NCBI RefSeq assembly: GCF_000193735.1
Contig: NZ_AEPF01000058.1
Span: forward strand, 1 to 64,000
Source of the DNA: Neisseria sicca 4320
GTDB lineage: Bacteria; Pseudomonadota; Gammaproteobacteria; Burkholderiales; Neisseriaceae
Direction: 5' to 3'
Length of the DNA: 64,000 nucleotides
Numbering within the stretch: position 1 is the first letter of the stretch; every line of letters begins with the position of its first letter. The notes under the pieces were generated by a model. That model had not been told where the DNA came from, did not search any database, and worked only from the letters and a program-made list of their open reading frames with translations. The position numbers were made by a program, and so were the translations under genes. This document shows, one piece after another, positions 58,050 to 64,000 of the stretch.

Positions 58050-59402
58050 ATGAAAGCACCCGAACTCCTCCTTCCCGCCGGCGGCCTCGAACGTATGCGC
58101 GCCGCCTACGACTACGGCGCAGACGCCGTTTATGCCGGCAGCCCGCGTTATTCCCTGCGCGCCCGCAACAACGAATTTGCCAAACTCGACGTCCTCGAAC
58201 AAGGCATTAAAGAAGCGCACGAGCGCAACAAAAAATTCTTTTTGACCGTCAACACCCTGCCGCACAATTCCAAACTCAAAACCTTCGTCGCCGACATGGA
58301 GCCGCTGATTGCCATGAAGCCTGACGCGCTGATTATGGCGGATCCGGGTTTGATCATGACCGTGCGCGAAAAATGGCCGGAAATGCCGATCCACCTGTCC
58401 GTACAGGCAAACACCACCAACTACTGGGGCGTGAAATTCTGGCAGAACATCGGCGTCGAACGCATCATCCTGTCGCGCGAATTGAGCATGGAAGAAATCG
58501 CCGAAATCCGCCAAGAATGCCCCGACATCGAACTCGAAGTCTTCATCCACGGCGCATTGTGCATCGCCTACTCAGGCCGTTGCCTGTTGTCAGGCTATTT
58601 CAACCACCGCGACCCTAACCAAGGTACCTGCACCAACTCCTGCCGCTGGGACTACAAAGTCCATAACGCCACTGAAAGCGATGCGGGAGACGCCCAGCTT
58701 CTACAAGGCTTCAACTTTGAAAAAGCCCAAGAAGAAGCCAATCAAAACTTCGAAGGCATCAACGGTCAGAAACGCCACTCCTACGCCGACAAAGTCTTCC
58801 TGATTGAAGAGTCCAACCGCCCAGGCGAAATGATGCCGATTATGGAAGACGAACACGGCACCTACATCATGAATTCCAAAGACCTGCGCGGCATCGAAGT
58901 CGTCGAGAAACTCGCCAAAATCGGTGTGGACAGCCTCAAAGTCGAAGGCCGCACCAAGTCGCTCTACTACGTCGCCCGCGTCGCCCAGTCCTACCGTAAA
59001 GCGATTGACGATGCCGTCGCAGGCCGTCCGTTCGACTACGGCTTGTTGAGCGAACTCGAAGGCCTCGCCAACCGCGGCTACACCAGCGGCTTCCTCGAAC
59101 GCCACCAAACCCAAGACTACCAAAACTACCTCAGCGGCCATTCCACTGCCAAACAAAGCCAATACGTCGGACACGTTACCGAAATCGACGCCGAAGGCTG
59201 GGCAACGGTGGAAGTCAAAAACCGCTTTGCCGTCGGCGACACCTTAGAAATCATCCATCCCGAAGGCAACCAAACCATCAGGCTGGAACAAATGACCCGC
59301 AAAGGCGCAGCCGTCGAAGTCGCCCCGGGCAACGGCATCCAAGTCAAAATCCCGAATATGCAGGGCAAAGAAAAAGCCTTGCTGGCGCGGGTCATCAAAT
59401 AA
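58050..59402 (+). CDS. trhP: U32 family tRNA hydroxylation protein, TrhP (YegQ)
   Basis: 450 residues. Classified as peptidase U32, but TrhP in E. coli is needed for the prephenate-dependent 5-hydroxylation of uridine-34 in tRNA. The U32 signature EVFIHGALCIAYSGRCLLSG has the conserved Cys pair, with further Cys in QGTCTNSCRWDYK, probably an Fe-S site. The C-terminal part (about 360-450) is a small beta-barrel domain. The paralogue RlhA is longer (about 650 residues), so the 450 length favours TrhP. Confidence 0.88.
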   Translation: MKAPELLLPAGGLERMRAAYDYGADAVYAGSPRYSLRARNNEFAKLDVLEQGIKEAHERNKKFFLTVNTLPHNSKLKTFVADMEPLIAMKPDALIMADPGLIMTVREKWPEMPIHLSVQANTTNYWGVKFWQNIGVERIILSRELSMEEIAEIRQECPDIELEVFIHGALCIAYSGRCLLSGYFNHRDPNQGTCTNSCRWDYKVHNATESDAGDAQLLQGFNFEKAQEEANQNFEGINGQKRHSYADKVFLIEESNRPGEMMPIMEDEHGTYIMNSKDLRGIEVVEKLAKIGVDSLKVEGRTKSLYYVARVAQSYRKAIDDAVAGRPFDYGLLSELEGLANRGYTSGFLERHQTQDYQNYLSGHSTAKQSQYVGHVTEIDAEGWATVEVKNRFAVGDTLEIIHPEGNQTIRLEQMTRKGAAVEVAPGNGIQVKIPNMQGKEKALLARVIK

Positions 59403-59420
59403 TCAAAAGGCCGTCTTATC

Positions 59421-59456
59421 AAAAGGTCGTCTGAAAAATTTTTCAGACGACCTTTT
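59421..59456. terminator. Uptake-sequence hairpin after trhP
   Basis: AAAAGGTCGTCTGAAAAA and TTTTTCAGACGACCTTTT with almost no loop, 19 bases beyond the stop. Confidence 0.85.
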
Positions 59457-59809
59457 GTCTTTTCCGACTCCAATCCCTTCTCAGCAATCTATAAATGAAC
59501 GGCTTTAATATTGAATAAACGGTTGTAAAATAACTCTGAATATTAATATATTCTTAATTTTTTCATGTTGATTTAAAAGTAAAATTTAACCTAGGAGCGA
59601 CTAATTAATAAAATGTAGGCATTTTTCAAAACTTAACAAATAAGCACAACTCATTGATTGTCAGATAAATTAGTTGAATCATTTATTGTAAATCAACATT
59701 TCCATAACTTGCGCCATACTTGCCAACAAACAAATTCTCAGTTAATGTTTTGTGTAAGCGGTTACATCCGTGAGTATTCTATTAGTCAATAACATAGGAT
59801 GGTATAGCC
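59457..59809. other. AT-rich leader of csbD
   Basis: About 350 bases of AT-rich sequence without a gene or uptake sequence. Its right part presumably holds the csbD promoter; TATTCT near 59776 could be a -10, without a convincing -35. Confidence 0.5.
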
Positions 59810-60007
59810 ATGAATGAAGATATTATCAAAGGCAAATGGGCACAGCTCAAAGGTAAAGCCAAAGAAAAATGGGGCGAATTGACCAACGATGATTTGGATG
59901 TAATCGAAGGCAAACGCGACCAATTGGCCGGTAAAATCCAAGAACGTTACGGTCGTTCAAAAGAAGAAGCCGAAAAAGAAGTTGATGACTGGCTGAACGA
60001 AAATTAA
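59810..60007 (+). CDS. CsbD-family stress protein
   Basis: 65-residue very hydrophilic protein: [20 protein letters not shown], then [20 protein letters not shown] and an acidic-basic tail ([15 protein letters not shown]). CsbD/YjbJ proteins are abundant small stress proteins of unknown action. Followed by a hairpin and a small membrane protein gene, a frequent stress-gene pairing. AGGATG precedes the start. Confidence 0.9.
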   Translation: MNEDIIKGKWAQLKGKAKEKWGELTNDDLDVIEGKRDQLAGKIQERYGRSKEEAEKEVDDWLNEN

Positions 60008-60030
60008 TATCAAACCCCACTAACACTAAA

Positions 60031-60061
60031 AAACGGTCGGGGGTTTCTCTCTGACCGTTTT
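60031..60061 (+). terminator. Hairpin between csbD and the DUF1328 gene
   Basis: AAACGGTC and GACCGTTTTAT form an 8-bp stem with a 14-base loop; a short T-run makes it a terminator or attenuator. Confidence 0.65.
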
Positions 60062-60088
60062 ATCATTGAAAATCCGAAAGGAATAATT

Positions 60089-60247
60089 ATGCTTCATTAT
60101 GCAGTAGTCTTCTTCGTCATTGCCCTCATTGCAGCCTTCCTTGGCTTTGGCGGCATTGCAGGTAGCGCGGCAGGTATTGCTAAAATCCTGTTTATCTGTT
60201 TCTTGGTTTTAGCTGTGTTGTCTCTGATTTTTGGCAAGAGAAGATAA
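60089..60247 (+). CDS. DUF1328 small membrane protein (YtjA-like)
   Basis: 52 residues, two hydrophobic helices: [20 protein letters not shown], a glycine-rich turn ([12 protein letters not shown]), then [20 protein letters not shown]. This is the DUF1328 pattern of YtjA. GAAAGGAATAATT precedes the ATG. Same direction as csbD 81 bases upstream. Role unknown; related genes are induced by envelope or osmotic stress. Confidence 0.87.
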   Translation: MLHYAVVFFVIALIAAFLGFGGIAGSAAGIAKILFICFLVLAVLSLIFGKRR

Positions 60248-60323
60248 TTAAAACCTAATAATTTAAATAATAAAGTAAATCGTAAACAATTTTCTTACGA
60301 AATATTTTGTTGTTTATGAAAAC

Positions 60324-60354
60324 AAAGGTCGTCTGAAATTTTCAGACGACCTTT
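60324..60354. terminator. Uptake-sequence hairpin after gcvP
   Basis: AAAGGTCGTCTGAAA and TTTCAGACGACCTTT, almost loop-free, between the convergent DUF1328 and gcvP genes. Confidence 0.85.
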
Positions 60355-60368
60355 CTTCATGTCAAACC

Positions 60369-63221
60369 TTAATCTTCATACGCTTCCATCGGCGGGCAGG
60401 AGCAGACCAGATTCCGGTCGCCATACACGTCGTCCACGCGGTTGACACTCGGCCAGAATTTGTTTTCACGCACGAAAGGCAGCGGGAAGACGGCTTCTTC
60501 ACGGGAGTACGGATGCGCCCATTCGCCGGTTACGTCGGCGGCGGTGTGCGGGGCGTTGACCAGCGGGTTATCGTCTTTCGGCCATTCGCCGCTCTCGACT
60601 TTCAACACTTCCTGCTTGATTTGTTTGAGGGCGGCGATGAAGCGGTCGAGTTCGGCTTTGCTCTCGCTTTCGGTCGGCTCGATCATCAGCGTGCCGGCAA
60701 CGGGGAAGGAGACGGTCGGGGCGTGGAAGCCGTAGTCCATCAGGCGTTTGGCGATGTCGGTTTCGGTGATGCCGCTTTCGGCTTTGAGCGGACGCAAATC
60801 GACGATACATTCGTGCGCGACGTGGCCGTTTTTGCCTGTGTAAAGGACGGGATAGTCTTCGCTCAGGCGTTTGGCGACGTAGTTGGCGTTGAGCAATGCC
60901 CAGCGCGTCGCCTGCTCCATGCCTTGTTTGCCCATCATGGTCAGGTACATCCAGGTAATCGGCAGGATGGACGCGGAGCCGAAGGCGGCGGAGGAAACGG
61001 CGGTTTGACCGGCACTTGCGCTGTGTGTGTCGGTTAACACATGGCCTGGAGCAAACGGGGCGAGGTGGGCTTTCAGACCGATGGGACCCATGCCCGGGCC
61101 GCCGCCGCCGTGGGGGATGCAGAAGGTTTTGTGCAGGTTCATGTGCAATACGTCCGCGCCGACTTCGGCGGGCTGCATGATGCCGATTTGGGCGTTGAGG
61201 TTGGCGCCGTCCATGTAAACCTGTCCGCCGTTTTCATGGATGATGCGGCAGATGTCGCGGATGCCTTCTTCGTACACGCCGTGGGTGGACGGGTAGGTAA
61301 TCATGATGGCGGACAAGGCGTCGCGGTGTTGTTCGGCTTTGGCTTTCAAATCGTCGATGTTGACGTTGCCGTGTTCGTCGGTATCGACGACGACGACTTT
61401 CAAACCGAGCATGGCGGCAGTGGCGGGGTTGGTGCCGTGGGCGGACTTGGGAATCAGGCAGATGTTGCGGTGCGCTTCGCCTTGGGCTTCCTGATAGCGG
61501 CGGATGGACAGCATACCGCTGTATTCGCCCTGCGCGCCGGAGTTGGGCTGGAAGGAAATCGCGTCAAAACCGGTGATGGCTTTCAGGCTGTTTTCCATGT
61601 CGGTCAGGAGTTCGCGGTAGCCGGCGGTTTGGGTTTCGGGGGTGTAGGGGTGGATGTCGGAGAACTCCGCCCAAGTAATCGGCAGCATTTCGGCGGTGGC
61701 GTTGAGCTTCATGGTGCAGCTGCCCAGCGAAATCATGCTGCGGTTCATCGCCAAATCGCGGTCTTCGAGCTTTTTCAGGTAGCGCAGCATTTCGTGTTCG
61801 GTGTGGTAACGGTTGAACACGGGATGCTGCAAGATATTGTCTTGGCGCAGGAATTCGGTTTTCAGACGACCTTTGACGTCGTCTGAAAGCGTGAAGGTGT
61901 TGTTGCCGGTGAAGGCGTAGTACAACACGGCAAGGTCTTCGCGCACGGATGTTTCGTGGAAGGCGGCGGCGATTTGGGTGTCGCTGACGCGGCGCAGGTT
62001 GTAGCCCAGTTCCAAAGCGGTTTGGAACGCTTTGTCCGCTTTTTCTTTGCTGCCGAAATCGACGGTAACGGTATCGAAGAAGACTTCGTGAAGCACTTTC
62101 AGGCCGTCTGAAACCAGCGCGTCGGCAAAGGCGGAAGCCAGCGCGTGAATGCGGTTGGCGATGCGTTTCACGCCTTCGGGGCCGTGATAAACGGCGTACA
62201 TGCCCGCCAAGTTCGCCAGCAATGCCTGCGCGGTACAAATATTGGACGTGGCTTTTTCGCGGCGGATGTGTTGCTCGCGGGTGGACAAAGCCATGCGCAG
62301 CGCGGGTTTGCCCGATGCGTCTTTGGATACGCCGATGATTCGACCTGGAGCGGAACGTTTGAACTCGTCTTTAAACGCGAAATAAGCGGCGTGCGGACCG
62401 CCGAAGCCCATCGGTACGCCGAAGCGTTGGGTGTTGCCCAACGCGATGTCCGCGCCCAATTCGGCAGGCGATTTCAGCAAGACCAAGCTCATGATGTCGG
62501 CGGCAACGGCAACAATCGTGCCTTTGGTTTTCAGACGACCTATAACGTACTGCAAGTCTTGCACATCGCCGTCTTTGCCGACGTATTGGAACAGCGCGCC
62601 GAAGTATTCGCCTTCATCCGCTTTGGCAAAATCACCGACCACCAGCTCGAAGCCGAAATATTTGGCGCGGGTTTTCATTACGCCCAAAGTCTGCGGATAG
62701 ACGCGCTCGTCCACGAAGAAGCGTTCGGATTTCACCTTGCCCACACGGTGCGCCATCGCCATCGCTTCAGCGGCGGCGGTTGCTTCGTCCAACAAAGATG
62801 CACCCGCCACGGGGAAGCCGGTCAAATCGAGGCACACCTGCTGGAAGTTCAACAAGGCTTCCAAACGACCCTGCGCGATTTCTGCCTGATAAGGCGTGTA
62901 GGCGGTGTACCAGCCCGGATTTTCCAACACGTTGCGCAAAATCACGTTCGGCACGCGGGTCGGGTAATAGCCCAAACCGATATAGGATTTGTTGACCACG
63001 TTTTTCGCCGCAATGGCTTTCAGCTTCGCCAAAGCATCCGCCTCGGTCAGGGCTTCGGGCAGGTCGAGTTCGGACGGCATACGGATGCTTTGCGGCACGG
63101 TGTTGCCGACAAAATCGTCCATGCTTTTCTCGCCGAGCGCTTCCAAAAGCGCGGCCTCGTCGCCGAAACTCAAATGACGCGCGGCAAATTCGTTGGGGTT
63201 GAACAGTTCGGATAGTTTCAT
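60369..63221 (-). CDS. gcvP: Glycine dehydrogenase (decarboxylating), P protein
   Basis: 950 residues, the fused alpha-beta form. PLP enzyme of the glycine cleavage system that decarboxylates glycine and loads the aminomethyl group on lipoyl-GcvH. The PLP-Lys lies in [20 protein letters not shown] near 700. The N-terminal half repeats the fold ([28 protein letters not shown]). gcvH and gcvT are not adjacent. I see no glycine riboswitch in the 150 bases upstream. One GGCCGTCTGAA and several host uptake sequences lie inside. Confidence 0.96.
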   Translation of the reverse strand: MKLSELFNPNEFAARHLSFGDEAALLEALGEKSMDDFVGNTVPQSIRMPSELDLPEALTEADALAKLKAIAAKNVVNKSYIGLGYYPTRVPNVILRNVLENPGWYTAYTPYQAEIAQGRLEALLNFQQVCLDLTGFPVAGASLLDEATAAAEAMAMAHRVGKVKSERFFVDERVYPQTLGVMKTRAKYFGFELVVGDFAKADEGEYFGALFQYVGKDGDVQDLQYVIGRLKTKGTIVAVAADIMSLVLLKSPAELGADIALGNTQRFGVPMGFGGPHAAYFAFKDEFKRSAPGRIIGVSKDASGKPALRMALSTREQHIRREKATSNICTAQALLANLAGMYAVYHGPEGVKRIANRIHALASAFADALVSDGLKVLHEVFFDTVTVDFGSKEKADKAFQTALELGYNLRRVSDTQIAAAFHETSVREDLAVLYYAFTGNNTFTLSDDVKGRLKTEFLRQDNILQHPVFNRYHTEHEMLRYLKKLEDRDLAMNRSMISLGSCTMKLNATAEMLPITWAEFSDIHPYTPETQTAGYRELLTDMENSLKAITGFDAISFQPNSGAQGEYSGMLSIRRYQEAQGEAHRNICLIPKSAHGTNPATAAMLGLKVVVVDTDEHGNVNIDDLKAKAEQHRDALSAIMITYPSTHGVYEEGIRDICRIIHENGGQVYMDGANLNAQIGIMQPAEVGADVLHMNLHKTFCIPHGGGGPGMGPIGLKAHLAPFAPGHVLTDTHSASAGQTAVSSAAFGSASILPITWMYLTMMGKQGMEQATRWALLNANYVAKRLSEDYPVLYTGKNGHVAHECIVDLRPLKAESGITETDIAKRLMDYGFHAPTVSFPVAGTLMIEPTESESKAELDRFIAALKQIKQEVLKVESGEWPKDDNPLVNAPHTAADVTGEWAHPYSREEAVFPLPFVRENKFWPSVNRVDDVYGDRNLVCSCPPMEAYED

Positions 63222-63284
63222 TTCTACTCCTTCGGTGTTGTAGGAATCTGCCGCGAAGGCAGGTGTTTTGGTTTTCAGGTGTTT

Positions 63285-63331
63285 TGGTTTTCAGACGACG
63301 TTTGGATTAGTGAGGTCGTCTGAAAACATTT
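63285..63331. repeat. Uptake-sequence pair upstream of gcvP
   Basis: TTTTCAGACGACG (last base altered) and GAGGTCGTCTGAAAA about 20 bases apart in the 150-base gap between tag and gcvP. Confidence 0.6.
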
Positions 63332-63372
63332 ATTTAAAAATAAATACGGTAAGTGATATCAAAAACTTGTTT

Positions 63373-63924
63373 TCAGACGACCTCTGTCCATTTCGGGCGA
63401 CTTTCCAAAACTTCTTGATAAACCGGACAGCTTTCAATATGCGCGCCGGGCAGGTAGCCGGTACTCATTAAAAATTCGCCGACGATTTCGCCGCCGACAA
63501 ATCTGAAATGTTTTTTAAAGAGCTTCACCCACTCGGCTTTATCGAGCGGATGGTTCGTATCGAGCCAGTGTTTGAACGAGCCGTATTCCTGTTGCAACTT
63601 TTTGATTTGTCTAGCATTGTAAATAGCGGCATTGATTTTCAGGCGGTTGCGGACGATGCCTGCGTCGGCAAGCAGGCGTTCGATGTCGGTTTCGTCGAAT
63701 GCGGCGACAGCGTCAATGTCGAAATCTTTAAATGCAGCCCGAAACGCCTGTTGTTTCTTCAGCATCAATGTCCAGCTCAGACCCGCCTGATTGATTTCCA
63801 ACACCAGCCGTCCGAACAACTCATTGTCGTCTGAAATCGGAAAACCGTATTGCTTATCGTGGTAATGTTTGTTCGGATTGTCCGTATTGCTCCGAAGGGC
63901 GGCAACAAATTCGCAGTAATTCAT
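63373..63924 (-). CDS. tag: DNA-3-methyladenine glycosylase I
   Basis: 183 residues; removes 3-methyladenine from alkylated DNA. The zinc snap is intact: Cys4 (NYCEF), the His of HYHDKQYGFP (about 21) and His and Cys near the end (PGAHIESCPVY). The helix-hairpin-helix region includes LLADAGIVRNRLKINA, and the catalytic Glu lies in LVLEINQAGLSWTLML. An uptake-sequence overlaps its 3' end. Confidence 0.93.
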   Translation of the reverse strand: MNYCEFVAALRSNTDNPNKHYHDKQYGFPISDDNELFGRLVLEINQAGLSWTLMLKKQQAFRAAFKDFDIDAVAAFDETDIERLLADAGIVRNRLKINAAIYNARQIKKLQQEYGSFKHWLDTNHPLDKAEWVKLFKKHFRFVGGEIVGEFLMSTGYLPGAHIESCPVYQEVLESRPKWTEVV

Positions 63925-63945
63925 GTTTTATCGGTCAAGCGAAAC

Positions 63946-63989
63946 AAAAGTCGTCTGAAAACCTAAAACGGGGTTTCAGACGACCTTTC
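63946..63989. repeat. Uptake-sequence pair upstream of tag
   Basis: AAAAGTCGTCTGAAAACC and GGTTTCAGACGACCTTT around about 9 bases, at the right edge of the window. Confidence 0.65.
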
Positions 63990-64000
63990 AAAATCAAAAC

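Noticed and set aside
63222..63372. Glycine riboswitch upstream of gcvP
   Set aside because: The 150-base gap contains mainly uptake sequences; no tandem aptamer-like conserved blocks were recognised.

Overview
The window is a chromosomal segment of a commensal Neisseria. The clearest evidence is the dense scatter of the 12-base DNA uptake sequence AGGTCGTCTGAA, often as inverted pairs behind genes. As I recall, this is the 'mucosa' dialect used by N. mucosa, N. sicca, N. subflava and relatives, not the ATGCCGTCTGAA dialect of meningococcus and gonococcus. Gene content (thrS-infC-rpmI-rplT-pheS-pheT-ihfA, cstA, selO, Zur-type operators, remains of an IS1106-like element) agrees.

Layout. 1-12.3 kb is core: thrB, era, rnc, ribH, nusB, an sRNA candidate next to an Lrp-type regulator and dadA, a GTPase/membrane-protein pair, and a monomeric isocitrate dehydrogenase gene with a one-base frameshift. 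12.4-26.8 kb is an accessory island with a complete phenol-to-acetyl-CoA pathway: a DmpR/MopR-type sigma-54 activator divergent from a six-gene phenol hydroxylase (dmpKLMNOP), then dmpF, G, H, I, Q, B, C and E. Remnants of an IS1106/IS5-type element lie on both sides of the island. It also carries uptake-sequence variants that are not in the host dialect. 26.8-38.8 kb is core again: a broken lipoprotein gene, purF, a SpeE-like membrane protein, cysI, a MliC-like lipoprotein, Zur-type zinc-free L31/L36 genes, a broken YwqK-like gene, a MerR-type regulator, ihfA and pheT. 38.8-41.6 kb is a restriction-modification cassette (vsr, C5 methyltransferase, HpaII-like endonuclease) set exactly between pheS and pheT. 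The methyltransferase is interrupted at a run of nine G/C, probably a phase-variable switch. 41.6-64 kb is core: pheS, rplT, rpmI, infC, thrS, tRNA-Val, tgt, hemH, a cytochrome c, prmB, cstA with its small partner, a zinc alcohol dehydrogenase beside a second Zur-type operator, mutY, selO, an ABC permease, a U32 family gene, csbD, a DUF1328 gene, gcvP and tag.

How the island should work: phenol is hydroxylated to catechol (DmpLMNOP, with DmpK helping assembly), the ring is opened by catechol 2,3-dioxygenase (DmpB, kept active by ferredoxin DmpQ), and the semialdehyde is oxidised, tautomerised and decarboxylated (DmpC, I, H). The product is then hydrated and cleaved (DmpE, G) to pyruvate and acetaldehyde, and the acetaldehyde becomes acetyl-CoA (DmpF). 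The hydrolytic branch enzyme DmpD is absent. Residues I recall as binding phenol and zinc in the MopR sensor are all present, and a -24/-12 promoter lies before dmpK, so the system looks intact. The open question is whether this Neisseria has a working sigma-54.

Several genes are broken at short homopolymers (icd, the lipoprotein, the YwqK-like gene, the methyltransferase). Some of these may be sequencing errors. All functions are assigned by reading the sequence; no database search was run.
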